DNA of 64,000 bases from Gemmatimonadota bacterium (GCA_003222085.1 QHUK01000017.1:1-64000); one strand, 5' to 3'; positions 1 through 11,117 are shown, counted from the first letter of the stretch. Numbers and translations are program-made. The notes: generated from the sequence alone by a model not told the origin.

Positions 1-1845
1 AAGCTCGTCAACCCGGCGAACAAGCTGAAGCATCACATCATTGTGGTCGGCTCCGGGCTGGCGGGCGCCGCCGCGGCCGCGTCGCTCGCCGAGCTCGGCT
101 ACCGGGTGTCCTGCTTCTGTTTCCAGGATTCTGCGCGGCGGGCGCACTCGATCGCCGCGCAGGGTGGAATCAACGCCGCCAAGAACTACCAGAACGACGG
201 CGACTCGGTCTTCCGGTTGTTCTACGACACGATCAAGGGCGGCGACTTCCGCTCCCGCGAGGCCAACGTGTATCGCCTCGCGGAGGTCAGCGCCAGCATC
301 ATCGACCAGTGCACGGCCCAGGGCGTCCCCTTCGCGCGCGAGTACGGGGGGCTGCTCGCAAACCGCTCCTTTGGGGGGGTACAGGTTTCGCGCACCTTCT
401 ACGCGCGCGGCCAGACCGGCCAGCAGCTGCTGCTGGGTGCCTATCAGGCCCTGTCGCGGCAGATCGGGATCGGCATGGTGAACATGCATCCCCGCGCCGA
501 GATGCTCGACCTCGTGGTGATCGAGGGCCGGGCCCGCGGCATCATCGTGCGCGACCTGGTCACCGGGGCGGTGAGCGCGCACGCGGGCGATGCGGTGGTG
601 CTTGCGACGGGCGGCTACTCGAACGTGTACTACCTGTCGACCAACGCGAAGGGCTGCAACGTCACCGCCATCTGGCGCGCCTACAAGCGTGGTGCCACGT
701 TCGCGAACCCCTGTTTCACCCAGATCCACCCCACCTGCATTCCGGAAAGCGGACCACACCAGTCCAAGCTGACACTGATGAGCGAGTCGCTTCGCAACGA
801 CGGGCGCATCTGGGTACCGAAGAAGAAGGGCGATACGCGACCGCCGGACCAGATTCCGGATGAGGAGCGGGACTATTATCTCGAGCGGCTGTACCCGAGC
901 TACGGCAACCTCGCGCCGCGGGACGTGGCGTCCCGGCGTGCCAAGGAAGTGTGCGACGAAGGGCGCGGCGTGGGCCCGGGAGGGCACGGCGTTTATCTGG
1001 ACTTCCACGACGCCATCGCGCGTCTCGGCCGTCAGGTGATCGCCGAGCGGTACGGCAACCTGTTCGAGATGTACCAGCGCATCACGGGGGAGGACCCGTT
1101 CCAGGTGCCGATGCGCATCTACCCCGCCCCGCACTACACCATGGGTGGTTTGTGGGTGGACTACAATCTGATGACGACCCTCGACGGCCTGTACGCCATC
1201 GGCGAGGCCAACTTCTCCGACCACGGGGCCAACCGGCTGGGAGCGAGCGCGCTGATGCAAGGGCTCGCCGACGGCTACTTCATTCTGCCGTACACCATCG
1301 GCGACTACCTCGCCCAGGCGAAGCCCGCCAAGGTCGACGTCCAGCATCCGGCGTTCCGCCAGGTTCAGGGTGAGGTGGACGAGCGGGTCCGTCGCCTGCT
1401 TGGGGCGAGCGGTCGGAAGACGGTCGACGCTTTCCACCGCGAGCTCGGTCGCGTGATGTGGGACAAGTGCGGGATGTCTCGGAACGCCGCGGGACTGAAG
1501 GAGGCGATCGGACGGATCGGCGTGCTGCGCGACGAGTTCTGGAAGGACGTCTACGTGGGCGGCAAGGGTGAAGAGCTCAACCAGTCGCTCGAGCACGCCG
1601 GCCGCGTGGCCGACTTCCTCGAGTTCGCCGAGTTGATGTGTCATGACGCCCTGCAGCGCGAGGAGTCGTGCGGCTGCCACTTCCGCGAAGAGTACCAGAC
1701 GCCGGAAGGCGAGGCGAAGCGCGACGATGAGCGCTTTGGCTACGTGGCGGCCTGGGAGTTCGCAGGTGCGGGCAAGGAGCCGGTGTTGCACAAGGAGCCC
1801 CTCGCCTTCGAGACGGTCCACCTCGCCCAACGGAGCTACAAGTAA
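1..1845 (+). CDS. sdhA: Succinate dehydrogenase/fumarate reductase flavoprotein subunit (5' partial)
   Basis: FAD subunit that oxidises succinate to fumarate in the TCA cycle and passes electrons to SdhB at the membrane. The frame is open from base 1, so the N-terminus lies outside. Visible are the dinucleotide motif [10 protein letters not shown] at bases 43-72, [14 protein letters not shown] with the His (145-147) that normally carries covalent [14 protein letters not shown], and [10 protein letters not shown] near the substrate site. The pattern matches the roughly 640-residue type of Bacteroidetes and Actinobacteria rather than the E. coli type. The stop shares its last base with the sdhB start (TAATG), so the two are translationally coupled. 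The cytochrome b anchor gene, normally first in this operon, should lie upstream. Confidence 0.96.
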   Translation, partial: KLVNPANKLKHHIIVVGSGLAGAAAAASLAELGYRVSCFCFQDSARRAHSIAAQGGINAAKNYQNDGDSVFRLFYDTIKGGDFRSREANVYRLAEVSASIIDQCTAQGVPFAREYGGLLANRSFGGVQVSRTFYARGQTGQQLLLGAYQALSRQIGIGMVNMHPRAEMLDLVVIEGRARGIIVRDLVTGAVSAHAGDAVVLATGGYSNVYYLSTNAKGCNVTAIWRAYKRGATFANPCFTQIHPTCIPESGPHQSKLTLMSESLRNDGRIWVPKKKGDTRPPDQIPDEERDYYLERLYPSYGNLAPRDVASRRAKEVCDEGRGVGPGGHGVYLDFHDAIARLGRQVIAERYGNLFEMYQRITGEDPFQVPMRIYPAPHYTMGGLWVDYNLMTTLDGLYAIGEANFSDHGANRLGASALMQGLADGYFILPYTIGDYLAQAKPAKVDVQHPAFRQVQGEVDERVRRLLGASGRKTVDAFHRELGRVMWDKCGMSRNAAGLKEAIGRIGVLRDEFWKDVYVGGKGEELNQSLEHAGRVADFLEFAELMCHDALQREESCGCHFREEYQTPEGEAKRDDERFGYVAAWEFAGAGKEPVLHKEPLAFETVHLAQRSYK

Positions 1846-2585
1846 TGCACCTCACGCTCCACATCTGGCGGCAGCGCGGGTCGGGACTCCCGGGTGGTTT
1901 CGTGCGCTATGCGATGACGGACGTGAGTCCCGACATGTCGTTCCTCGAGATGCTGGACGTGCTCAACCAGCAGCTGCTCGCGCGCAAGGACGAGCCGATC
2001 GCGTTCGACCATGACTGCCGCGAGGGGATCTGCGGGATGTGCGGGATGGTGATCAACGGCCGCCCGCACGGGCCGCAGCACGCCACGACCACGTGTCAGC
2101 TGCACATGCGCTCGTTCCCGGACGGCGCCGAGCTGTGGATCGAGCCGTGGCGCGCTGGCGCGTTCCCGGTGGTCAAGGATCTGGTGGTGGACCGCGGTGC
2201 GTTCGACCGGATCATTCAGGCGGGCGGGTTCATCACCGCACGGACGGGGAGCGCGCCGGAGGCCAACACCCTGCTCGTGCCGAAGCGCGATGCCGACCGC
2301 GCGATGGACGCGGCGGCCTGCATCGGCTGCGGCGCCTGCGTGGCGGCATGCCCCAACGCCTCCGCCATGCTGTTCGTGGCCGCGAAAGTGTCGCACCTGG
2401 GGCTCCTCCCCCAGGGCCAGCCCGAGCGCGACGCGCGCGTGGTCGACATGGTCGCGCGGATGGACGCGGAGGGGTTCGGGGCCTGCAGCAACCACGGCGA
2501 ATGCATGGCCGCGTGCCCCAAGGAGATTTCGATCGACTTCATCGCCCGGCTGAATCGGGACTACTGGAGGGCAGTCGCAGGCTGA
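1845..2585 (+). CDS. sdhB: Succinate dehydrogenase/fumarate reductase iron-sulfur subunit
   Basis: Electron-transfer subunit of 246 residues linking the SdhA flavin to the quinone site. Three cluster motifs are visible: [10 protein letters not shown] with a later Cys in the N-terminal ferredoxin-like domain for [2Fe-2S], [12 protein letters not shown], and [13 protein letters not shown] for the [4Fe-4S] and [3Fe-4S] clusters. The start ATG overlaps the sdhA stop by one base. The 3' end overlaps the convergent mdh coding region by 47 bases. Length and motif order are normal for the family. Confidence 0.95.
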   Translation: MHLTLHIWRQRGSGLPGGFVRYAMTDVSPDMSFLEMLDVLNQQLLARKDEPIAFDHDCREGICGMCGMVINGRPHGPQHATTTCQLHMRSFPDGAELWIEPWRAGAFPVVKDLVVDRGAFDRIIQAGGFITARTGSAPEANTLLVPKRDADRAMDAAACIGCGACVAACPNASAMLFVAAKVSHLGLLPQGQPERDARVVDMVARMDAEGFGACSNHGECMAACPKEISIDFIARLNRDYWRAVAG

Positions 2586-3504
2586 CTGCGGCCATCGTCT
2601 CCTTCACCGCCTCGGCCGATTTCTTGAGCGCCGCCTGCTCGTCCGGCGACAGCTTCACTTCCAGGATCTTCTCCAACCCGTTGCGGCCCAGCTTGCAGGG
2701 CACCCCGCAATACATGCCGGACAGACCGTACTCTCCTTGCAGCCAGGCGGCGCAGGGGAGCATGCGCTTCTTGTCGTGCACGATGGCCTCGACCATCTGG
2801 ACCACGGCCGCCGAGGGCGCGTAGTAGGCCGAGCCGGTCTTCAGGAAGGCGACGATCTCGGCGCCGCCGTTGCGGGTCCGCTCCACGATCTTGTCGAGCG
2901 TCGGCTTGCTGAGAAAATGGGTGACCGGGATCCCGGCGACGGTCGTGTACGAGATGAGGGGTACCATCGTGTCGCCGTGTCCGCCCAGCACCATCGCCTG
3001 GATGTCCTCGACCGAGGCGTCGAGCGCCTCCGCGAGGAACGCGCGGAACCGCGCGGTGTCGAGCACGCCCGCCATCCCGATGACCCGCTCGCGGGGGAAC
3101 CCGGTCACCTGTTTCGCGACCCAGCACATCACGTCGAGCGGGTTCGAGACCACCAGGACGATGGCCTTGGGGCAGTGCTGCTTGATCTGGAGGGAGACAT
3201 GCCTCACGATCTCGGCGTTGGTGCGGACCAGATCGTCACGACTCATGCCGGGTTTGCGCGCGATACCCGCGGTGACCACCACCAGCTCGCTGCCCGCCGC
3301 AGGCTGATAATCGTTCGCGCCCACCACCCGGGTGTCGAATCCTTCGATCGGCGCGGACTGCCACTGGTCGAGCGCTTTGCCCTGAGGCACGCCGTCGATC
3401 ACGTCGACGAGGACCACGGTGCGCGCGAGCTCTTTCTCGGCGAGGCGTTGGGCGGCGGTGGCGCCCACGTTGCCGGCGCCGACGACGGTGATCTTGTTCA
3501 TCAT
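2539..3504 (-). CDS. mdh: Malate dehydrogenase (LDH-like type)
   Basis: Interconverts malate and oxaloacetate with NAD in the cytoplasm, the TCA step after fumarase and so functionally linked to the neighbouring sdhAB. The product opens with [18 protein letters not shown], the Rossmann nucleotide loop. [12 protein letters not shown] carries the Arg pair that selects dicarboxylic substrates, and [11 protein letters not shown] contains the catalytic His. Two adjacent ATG codons (3504 and 3501) are possible starts; a longer upstream frame to 3552 has no family homology. The last ten or so residues are poorly conserved and encoded in the overlap with convergent sdhB. Confidence 0.95.
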   Translation of the reverse strand: MMNKITVVGAGNVGATAAQRLAEKELARTVVLVDVIDGVPQGKALDQWQSAPIEGFDTRVVGANDYQPAAGSELVVVTAGIARKPGMSRDDLVRTNAEIVRHVSLQIKQHCPKAIVLVVSNPLDVMCWVAKQVTGFPRERVIGMAGVLDTARFRAFLAEALDASVEDIQAMVLGGHGDTMVPLISYTTVAGIPVTHFLSKPTLDKIVERTRNGGAEIVAFLKTGSAYYAPSAAVVQMVEAIVHDKKRMLPCAAWLQGEYGLSGMYCGVPCKLGRNGLEKILEVKLSPDEQAALKKSAEAVKETMAAVSLRLPSSSPDSAGR

Positions 3505-3560
3505 GGGGAGTAAAGCTACGGACTGATTCCCCCTCTCGCTTTTCGTCCTCACCCCTTTGA

Positions 3561-3630
3561 TCCCCTCTCCCTTCGGGAGAGGGGAGACTCAGCTTGCCCG
3601 TGGTGCCCCCTCTCCCTAAGGGAGAGGGGG
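3561..3630. repeat. Two near-identical palindromes in the moaA-mdh gap
   Basis: Bases 3561-3585 form a perfect 11-bp stem (TCCCCTCTCCC) with a TTC loop. Bases 3606-3630 form a 12-bp stem (CCCCCTCTCCCT) with a single-base loop. They are about 20 bases apart and share the CCCTCTCCC/GGGAGAGGG core. They could act as a processing or termination hairpin after moaA, though no T-run follows. They resemble the REP-like CCCTCTCCC palindromes seen between genes in many GC-rich bacteria. Confidence 0.7.
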
Positions 3631-3670
3631 ACAGGGGGTGAGGAGCATGAAAGCGGGTCAGGGGGTGAGG

Positions 3671-4708
3671 TCACCCCCCGCGGGTGTGCATCTCCCGGTG
3701 CGGATCGGCACGTAGCGACTCGATCCGATACAGCGCGCCCCGGTCCGCCACACCGAGCCGCTCCTCCGCCCCGCGGTCTGTGCGACCCTGCCACGTCTCC
3801 CGGATGAGCGATGCCAGCTCTTCATCCGGTGCGCCACGGCGCAGCAGTTCGCGCAGGTCGATCCCCGCCCCGGCGTACAGGCACAGGAACCACGTCCCGT
3901 CAGCGGTGACCCGGCTGCGATCGCAGGTGCGGCAGAATGGCGCGGTGACGGAAGCGATGATGCCGAACGTGGTCCCATCCGCGAGCCGAAAGCGCTCGGC
4001 GGGAGCGCGGCCGTCGTCCCCGGTGGGGCGCACCGGCTCGATCGCTCCGTAGCGCCGGGCGAGCACGTCCAGCATCTCCCGCTGGGACACGACCTGGTCC
4101 CGGGACCAACGCGTCGCGCCACCCACGTCCATGTACTCGATGAACCGTACTTCGGCGTCGTGGGCGCGGGCGAACTCGATCAGATCGGTCAGCTCGTCGT
4201 CGTTGAATCCGCGGATCACGACCGCGTTGAGCTTGAGCCTCGCGAAGCCCGTCTGCCGCGCCGCCGCGATGCCCTCGAGTACGTCGGCGTGCCGCGCGCT
4301 CTTGGCGAACGCGAGCATGCGCTCGGGGCGCAACGTGTCGAGGCTCACCGTCACCCGTTGCAGGCCCGCGGTCCGCAACTCGGCCGCGTGCTTCCCGAGC
4401 AGCAAGCCGTTGGTCGTGATGGCGAGGTCACGGATCCGCGGGTTGCGAGCGATCATCGCGACGAGCGTCGAGAGATCGTGGCGGAGCAGCGGCTCGCCGC
4501 CCGTGAGCCGGACCTTGTGCACCCCGAGCCCTGAGAACACGCCGGTGAGCCGCTCGATCTCCTCGAAGGTGAGGATCGAGGTCCGCGGCAGCCACGCGTA
4601 TTCGTCCTCCGGCATGCAGTAACGGCAGCGCAGGTTACAGCGGTCCGTCACGGACAGCCGCAGGCTCGCGAGCGGGCGTCGCAGCGTGTCGTGGATGACG
4701 TCAGACAT
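3671..4708 (-). CDS. moaA: GTP 3',8-cyclase MoaA
   Basis: Radical SAM enzyme for the first step of molybdopterin synthesis, converting GTP to 3',8-cyclo-GTP. Taking the ATG at 4708, CNLRCRYC places the SAM-cluster cysteines at residues 24, 28 and 31. The C-terminal cluster ligands appear in FCRTCDRSR and a third Cys in WFLCLY, and the protein ends in the family's Gly-Gly tail. The start overlaps the moaE stop by 8 bases. Upstream in-frame residues to 4768 are read through moaE and have no family homology. The gene is last in a moaD-moaE-moaA minus-strand run. Confidence 0.95.
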   Translation of the reverse strand: MSDVIHDTLRRPLASLRLSVTDRCNLRCRYCMPEDEYAWLPRTSILTFEEIERLTGVFSGLGVHKVRLTGGEPLLRHDLSTLVAMIARNPRIRDLAITTNGLLLGKHAAELRTAGLQRVTVSLDTLRPERMLAFAKSARHADVLEGIAAARQTGFARLKLNAVVIRGFNDDELTDLIEFARAHDAEVRFIEYMDVGGATRWSRDQVVSQREMLDVLARRYGAIEPVRPTGDDGRAPAERFRLADGTTFGIIASVTAPFCRTCDRSRVTADGTWFLCLYAGAGIDLRELLRRGAPDEELASLIRETWQGRTDRGAEERLGVADRGALYRIESLRADPHREMHTRGG

Positions 4709-5141
4709 GCGACGGTCTTGCGGTTGGACGGCCCGACGGATCGACCCAGACTTCACTGCCGTCCACACGCAGCTCCTTCTTCCAGACCGGCACGCGACGC
4801 TTCACTTCCTCGATCACGTAGCGGCAGGCCTCGAACGCCTGGGCCCGATGCGGCGCCGCCGCGGCGATCGCGATGCTCGCCTCTCCCACGGGAATCGTCC
4901 CCAGCCGGTGGCGGACGGCGATGCGCGCCTCCGGCCAGCGAGCGCGCGCATCGGTCAGGAGTCGGACGAACTCGGCTTCCACCATCTCTTCGTACGCCGA
5001 GTACTCGATCGCCGTCACTCCCTGCTCATCGGGCCCGTTGCGCACGGTGCCCAGGAACACGCAGGCACCGCCGCACGCGGGAGACGAGACCTCGGCGACC
5101 AGGAGATCCAGGGAGATTGGGGTGCGAGTCAAGTAGCTCAT
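4701..5141 (-). CDS. moaE: Molybdopterin synthase catalytic subunit MoaE
   Basis: Large subunit of molybdopterin synthase, which inserts two sulfurs from MoaD thiocarboxylate into cyclic pyranopterin. The 146-residue product has the family features CVFLGTVRN near the N-terminus, EYSAYEEMVEAE, HRLGTIPVGEASI and the C-terminal PVWKKELRVDG containing the active Lys residues. The ATG at 5141 begins MSYLTRTPIS; eight more codons upstream are written by a heptamer repeat (5150-5184) and are rejected. It lies between moaD and moaA. Confidence 0.93.
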   Translation of the reverse strand: MSYLTRTPISLDLLVAEVSSPACGGACVFLGTVRNGPDEQGVTAIEYSAYEEMVEAEFVRLLTDARARWPEARIAVRHRLGTIPVGEASIAIAAAAPHRAQAFEACRYVIEEVKRRVPVWKKELRVDGSEVWVDPSGRPTARPSHV

Positions 5142-5149
5142 GTCGTTCA

Positions 5150-5184
5150 ATTCCGCATTCCGCATTCCGCACTCCGCATTCGGT
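5150..5184. repeat. Heptamer tandem repeat, ATTCCGC type
   Basis: Five 7-base units fill the moaD-moaE gap: ATTCCGC three times, ACTCCGC, then the degraded ATTCGGT. There is one arm only and no inverted partner. The reverse complement, GCGGAAT, belongs to the same family as the GGAACGC units at 12271 and 41363. The repeat reaches the base next to the moaD stop codon and extends in frame upstream of the moaE start, so it could be mistaken for a moaE N-terminal extension. Confidence 0.85.
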
Positions 5185-5447
5185 CATCCTCCAGCGATCG
5201 GTGGCAACAACGCCACCTCATCCCCATCCTGCACGTGCGCGTCGAGCTTGACCTGCTTCAGGTTCACAGCAGCGAGGGGACGCTCGGGGAGCGCGCTGGC
5301 GCCGGGGAAATCCTCGCGCACCCGCCGCACTACGTCCCCCACGGTGGCCGGGAGCGGCAGCGACACCGCGGCCTCGGAGCGTCCGACGAGCTCCGCGTAG
5401 CGGGCAAAAAACCGCACCCGGACCGTCGCCTGCGTCGCCGTGTCCAT
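5184..5447 (-). CDS. moaD: Molybdopterin synthase sulfur carrier MoaD
   Basis: Ubiquitin-fold sulfur carrier of about 87 residues. Its C-terminal Gly-Gly (ending LLPPIAGG) is adenylated and thiocarboxylated before donating sulfur within MoaE. RVRFFARYAELVG, VNLKQV and DGDEVALLPP are standard MoaD landmarks. I choose the ATG at 5447; an in-frame ATG four codons earlier (5459) is possible. It is first of the three moa genes on the minus strand; the 42-base gap to moaE is filled by the heptamer repeat. Confidence 0.93.
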   Translation of the reverse strand: MDTATQATVRVRFFARYAELVGRSEAAVSLPLPATVGDVVRRVREDFPGASALPERPLAAVNLKQVKLDAHVQDGDEVALLPPIAGG

Positions 5448-5470
5448 GCCTCTCGGCAAGATAGCCGTCC

Positions 5471-7214
5471 TCAGTTCCCGGTGGAACCCGTGGCGAGGCC
5501 GCTCCAGATCTTTGCCTGCTTGGCGCTCGGCGACGGCGCGGGCGTGAGCGTGAACGACACCAGGGTGCGCTCGCGCACCTGCGTGCTCAGGCTCAGGGCC
5601 CGACCGGCGCGCGTCACCCCGATCACGAGCGGCGCTCCCGCCTGGCCCCGGTAACCATCCCGGAACTTCACACCCCAGTCTTCGTCCGGCCGGGTCTCGA
5701 TCTCGCCGACCTTGAGCAGCACATCGCCGGGCTCGAGCCCGGCGGCCTCGGCGGCGCTCCCGGGCACCACGCCCTGCACCACGAGCTTGCCGGAGTCGCC
5801 GGGTTGGGCATTGACGCCGAGGAACGGGCTGGATTGGGTCTGCCGAGCCACCGCGATCCCGGCCTTGGGAAACACGCTCTCGTACGGGAGCGGCTCCCGC
5901 CCGTTGATGTAGCGCTGGTAGAAGCCGTCCACGTCGGGCATGCCGGCCTCGCGGAGCAGTCCGAGCAGGTCGGCGGTCCTGAAGCCTTTGCGGCGCTGGT
6001 AGAAGCGCGTGTAGAGCGCCCGCGTGACGTCGTCGAGGCTCTTGCGGTTGTCCGTCGCGTCACGGATCGCCACGTCGAACAGCATTCCGGTGAGCGCGCC
6101 CTGCCACGCTGCCGTCCTCTTCGCTCCACGGCTCGGGAGCGGACTCGACCTGCTGCATGTCCTGCGCGGCATTCTCCAGGAACTGCTGCGTCGTCCACAG
6201 ACCGGAACGGATGTTCGTGAGATCGGCGTAGTAGTCCGTCACGCCTTCCGACCACCACAGCAACGGTGTGTACTGCTCGGCGTGGTAATCGTAGGGCCAC
6301 ATTTCGGCGGGCCGCATGCGCTTCACGTTGAACAGGTGGAAATACTCGTGCGACATCAGCGGCACCATGAAATCGCCGAAGTTCCCGAGTGCATCGGCGA
6401 ATGCGCCCTGGGGCATGATATCGAACTGCGAGGCGCTGTGCTCCAACCCGCCCTCGAAGTTGATCGGCTCGCGGATCACATTGAAGAACACCGTGTAGTG
6501 ATCGTACGGCGGGCCGCCGAACAGCCCGTTCTCGCTCTTCGCGATCTTCTCGACCGCGGCTCGCATGTTCCGCTGTACCGCGGTCGTGTAGGCGTCGGCG
6601 GGCCACACCGCGATGCGGACCGACTTGCCGTCCACCTGCAGCGAATCGAGACTGTACTTCCCCACGAAGGTTTGGGCGTCGGCGAGCTCGTGGTAATTGA
6701 GCGCGGTGTAGGGCCCGTTGCCGCTGCCCTTGAGCGCCGTGGTCACCTGCCAGCCCGCGGGCAGGGTGAAGCGAACCTCGGCCGGTCGCTCGAGCTGCCG
6801 CTCCTCGTAGAGAAATAGATTGGTGCCGAGAAATTGCCCGAAGTCACCCGCGATGCGTGCGAGCGAGAGGTCGATCGTGTCGGCGAGGTAGTCGAACTCC
6901 GCCGTCACGACATCGCTCCTGCCCGTCATCACGCGCCACGTGTCCTTGTCCAAGCGGTCCCAGAACAGTGGCTGGCCCCGCGCGTTCTTCGCGCCGAAGT
7001 GCCGTACGTAGCGGGCGTAGTTCTGGATCTCGTAGCTGCCGGGGCTCCACGCCGGAAGGGACACGACCAGCCTGTCCTTGCCGCGCGCTGGAAACTCGGC
7101 GCTCACGTGGAACAGACGCGCCGCCGGCGATGGAATCGATACTTCGTACTTGACCGGCGTTGGCGTTTGTGCGGTCAGCGGAACGGCGACGAGCAGCACG
7201 AGCAGGTGGCGCAC
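5471..7214 (-). pseudogene. M61 (glycyl aminopeptidase-like) peptidase with PDZ domain, frame-disrupted
   Basis: The N-terminal part (start 7214) has a signal peptide ending TAQ, an M61 N-terminal domain, the zinc motif HEYFH at residues 289-293 and the downstream Glu in WWSEGVTDYYADL. The frame then runs out at 6060. The rest of the family fold, starting WQGALTGMLFDVAIRD and including a PDZ domain (LGVNAQPG to GEIETRPDEDWG), continues in another frame to 5471. The switch falls between about 6095 and 6125. About 20-25 residues usually found between the two halves seem to be missing, so this looks like a small frame-shifting deletion rather than a single-base error. A sequencing or assembly error cannot be excluded. 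Confidence 0.8.
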
Positions 7215-7318
7215 GAACGACTCCGGTGATTTGAGGGTGTGACTACTACCCCGCGCAAAACGAAGCGGCCCAGACGCTTAGTCGGGGCCGCCGGGATGCG
7301 TGTGGCGTCTGGATGGCT

Positions 7319-7633
7319 TCAGGGTGTGACGCGCTCGCTGGCCTCCGCCACCATGGCACGCAACTCCTTGCTGGGCTTGAAGACAGGCACAGGTCGCGCG
7401 GCGACTTCCACCGGATCACCGGTGCGCGGGTTGCGCGCCATGCGAGTCTTGCGCTGGCGGATCTTGAACGTCCCAAATCCGCGGATCTCAATGTTATGCT
7501 GCTCCGATAGCGCCGCTTTGACCGCGTCGAGAAAGGAGTCAACCACGCGCGCGCAGTCCTTCTTGGAAATCAAAGGACCGGCGGTGCGAGCGATCTGTGC
7601 GGTGACCTTTTCGACTAGGTCGGCCTTCGTCAT
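7319..7633 (-). CDS. HU/IHF-family DNA-binding protein
   Basis: Small nucleoid protein that bends DNA as a dimer. The 104-residue product starts MTKADLVEKVTAQIA at 7633, preceded by a strong AAGGGGG ribosome site. It carries the beta-arm signature RGFGTFKIRQRKTRMARNP, with the Arg-Asn-Pro tip that inserts into the minor groove. Sixteen upstream in-frame codons are rejected because of the ribosome site and family alignment. HU versus IHF cannot be settled by eye. It has its own promoter (7677-7705). Confidence 0.94.
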   Translation of the reverse strand: MTKADLVEKVTAQIARTAGPLISKKDCARVVDSFLDAVKAALSEQHNIEIRGFGTFKIRQRKTRMARNPRTGDPVEVAARPVPVFKPSKELRAMVAEASERVTP

Positions 7634-7676
7634 CCATCCCCCTTGAAGGGCCCAAGGGCAGTCAAGACGAGGGGCC

Positions 7677-7705
7677 AACATACGGGCTTACCTATTGTGT
7701 GTCAA
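7677..7705 (-). promoter_or_regulatory. Sigma-70-type promoter for the HU gene
   Basis: On the minus strand TTGACA (7705-7700) is followed by a 17-base spacer and TATGTT (7682-7677), about 44 bases upstream of the HU start. The -35 is a full consensus match and the spacing is ideal. The -35 box lies inside the last codons of carA, so HU can be expressed independently of the long operon upstream. Confidence 0.75.
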
Positions 7706-8771
7706 GAGCTTGGAGGAACTGTTCGAAGTGCCCTTGGGCGTCGTGCGGTCCCGGTGAGGCCTCGGGATGATACTGCACTGCGAAAATCGGGTATTCCCGG
7801 TGCTTCACCCCTTCGACGGTGCGGTCGTTGAGGTTAAGGTGCGTGACCTCAAGCGCCTTGGCACCGGGGACGCCGTCAGTATCGCCCCGGACCGCGAAGC
7901 CATGGTTTTGTGAGGTGATAAGTACTTGTCCGGTCGCAAGATCCCGCACCGGATGGTTCCCCCCCCGATGCCCGTACGGGAGCTTTACCGTCTCCCCGCC
8001 GAGTGCCAAACCGAGCAGTTGGTGGCCGAGGCAGATGCCGAAGATCGGCAGTGAGCCATCGGCGAGATCGCGCAGCGTGGTGATGGCGTAGGACACCGCG
8101 GCCGGATCTCCCGGCCCGTTGGAGAGGAATAGACCGTCGGGTGCCAGCTCGCGCACCCGCGCGGCCGGCGTGGCCGCCGGGATCACGGTGACGCGGCAGC
8201 CGTTCTTGAGAAACAACCGCAGGATGTTGCGCTTCATCCCGTAATCGTACGCCACGATGTGGCGGTGCGCGTCGGCGGGCCCTTCGGTGTACTCGGCGCC
8301 GATGGTCGCCTGCGTGGCGAGATCGAGACCGTCCATCGACGGGCTCGCGGCGAGCGCCGTACGCACGGCGTCGGTCGGCTGCTCGCCCACCGCCACGGCG
8401 CCGCGCATCGCACCCTTGGAGCGGATGTGGCGCGTGAGCTGGCGGGTGTCGACGTCGGCGACGAGGGGGACGCGCGCGGCGGCGAGCCAGTCCGCCAGGG
8501 CGCCCGTGGCCCGCCAGTTCGACGGCTGGACGGACAGCTCGCGCACGACGACGCCCGCGACGCGCGGGCGGTCCGACTCGATGTCGTCGGGATTGATGCC
8601 ATAGTTGCCGATCATCGGCGCCGTCATCACGACGATCTGGCCGAGATAGGACGGGTCGGTGAAGACCTCCTGATAGCCGGACAGATTGGTGGTGAAGACG
8701 ACCTCGGCATACGTGGGCTCGAACGCCATCGGCGCGGTGCCGGGGAACCACGCACCGTCTTCGAGGAGCAC
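7692..8771 (-). CDS. carA: Carbamoyl-phosphate synthase small subunit (glutamine amidotransferase)
   Basis: Hydrolyses glutamine and channels ammonia to CarB for carbamoyl phosphate, the precursor of pyrimidines and arginine. The N-terminal CarA domain has TTNLSGYQEVFTDPSY and PMIGNYGIN. The class-I amidotransferase domain has LFLSNGPGDP, the nucleophile Cys in FGICLGHQLLGLA, and the His/Glu pair in VQYHPEASPGP. The start is uncertain: the frame stays open through secG, and the only canonical start near the family N-terminus is GTG at 8771, directly before LLEDGAWFPG. No clear ribosome site is visible. carB is not in the window. Confidence 0.92.
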   Translation of the reverse strand: MLLEDGAWFPGTAPMAFEPTYAEVVFTTNLSGYQEVFTDPSYLGQIVVMTAPMIGNYGINPDDIESDRPRVAGVVVRELSVQPSNWRATGALADWLAAARVPLVADVDTRQLTRHIRSKGAMRGAVAVGEQPTDAVRTALAASPSMDGLDLATQATIGAEYTEGPADAHRHIVAYDYGMKRNILRLFLKNGCRVTVIPAATPAARVRELAPDGLFLSNGPGDPAAVSYAITTLRDLADGSLPIFGICLGHQLLGLALGGETVKLPYGHRGGNHPVRDLATGQVLITSQNHGFAVRGDTDGVPGAKALEVTHLNLNDRTVEGVKHREYPIFAVQYHPEASPGPHDAQGHFEQFLQALDTQ

Positions 8772-8787
8772 GTAGGCGGGGTGAAGG

Positions 8788-9171
8788 TCAGCGATGGGGC
8801 GGCGGGCTCTGGTTGGAGGGTTGCGGGCGCGGCGGGGGCGGCGTCTTCTGCGGCGCGTCCGTGGCGGGAAGCGGCAGCGGCGTGGGCTGCACTGGCGCCG
8901 GCGCGGGAGCGCCGCCCTCGAGCACCGAGCGCGGCGCCGCGCTGTGCGCCGATATGACCGCGAGGACCAGCGACACGAACAGGAAGATGCCGGCGCACCA
9001 CCAGGTGATTTTGGTGAGCAGCGTGGTCGCCTGCCGGCCACCCATGAACTGCTCTGTTCCGGCGCCGCCGCCGAGCGACGCCAGGCCCCCGCCCTGGCCC
9101 GCTTGCAGCAAGACCGCCGTCGTAAGGATCAGGGCGTCGAGGGTGAGAAGGATCAGCAGGACGTTGAACAT
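8788..9171 (-). CDS. secG: Preprotein translocase subunit SecG
   Basis: Small membrane partner of SecYE. The 127-residue product has two hydrophobic segments (about residues 2-22 and 56-74) flanking the conserved loop [14 protein letters not shown]. The C-terminal 45 or so residues form a Pro/Ala-rich tail, common in GC-rich SecG proteins. It follows tpiA by 15 bases, an arrangement (gapA-pgk-tpiA-secG) found in many bacteria. Confidence 0.92.
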   Translation of the reverse strand: MFNVLLILLTLDALILTTAVLLQAGQGGGLASLGGGAGTEQFMGGRQATTLLTKITWWCAGIFLFVSLVLAVISAHSAAPRSVLEGGAPAPAPVQPTPLPLPATDAPQKTPPPPRPQPSNQSPPPHR

Positions 9172-9186
9172 GCGGCGGGAAAATAC

Positions 9187-9938
9187 CTATGCGGCGTCGG
9201 TCTGCACAAGTTGCGCCCAGCCTTCGGGATCGAGCGAAGCGCCGCCCACCAGCACGCCGTCGAGCTCCTGCTCGGTGAGGAGCGCGGCGGCGTTTTTTGC
9301 GCTCACGCTGCCGCCGTACAGGACCCGGGCCGCGTGCGGAGGGGTGCCGCGGCGCTCGAGCCAGCCGCGGATTTCGCGATGCACGGCGGCTGCGTCTTGA
9401 GGGGTCGCGTTGCGGCCGGTGCCGATCGCCCACACCGGCTCATAGGCGACGACGACCCGCGCCAGCGCCGCACCGTCCAGACCGCCCAGCGCCGCGGCGA
9501 GCTGGCGCACGACGACCGCCAGCGTGTGACCGGCGTCGCGCTCGACGAGCGTCTCCCCGACGCACACCACCGGCAGCAGTCCCGCCGCGAGGGCCGCGCC
9601 CACCTTGCGACGCGTGTCGTCGTCGGTCTCGCCGAAGACGTGGCGCCGCTCGGAATGGCCGATCAACGAGGCGCGGGCGCCAGCCTGGAGGGCGAGCGGG
9701 GCGGACACCGCGCCGGTGAAGGCCCCCTTCGGCTCCCAATAGATGTCCTGGGTACCCACCAGCAAGTCGCCGCGGTCGCGCGTCGCCTGGGCGGTGGCTT
9801 CGACCGACACCGCGGGCGGGAAGAACCACACCTCGCGGTCTTCCCGACGGTGGTAGCGGGCGCGGAAGGCCTTCATGTAGGCTCGTGCTTCATCCGGCCC
9901 GATGTGCATTTTCCAGTTGGCGGCGAACAGCAGCTGTC

Positions 9939-9942
<4 letters not shown>
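9187..9942 (-). CDS. tpiA: Triosephosphate isomerase
   Basis: Interconverts dihydroxyacetone phosphate and glyceraldehyde-3-phosphate. The product has FAANWKM with the catalytic Lys, LIGHSERR with the electrophilic His, [12 protein letters not shown] with the catalytic Glu and flexible loop, and the phosphate-binding LYGGSVS and [10 protein letters not shown]. Length (251) is standard. The start is GTG, overlapping the pgk stop by 4 bases. Confidence 0.97.

Positions 9943-11113
<1,171 letters not shown>

Positions 11114-11117
<4 letters not shown>

Noticed and set aside
8772-9041. N-terminal extension of carA through secG
   Set aside because: Residues are Arg/Pro-rich shadow sequence of secG; CarA family starts near LLEDG.
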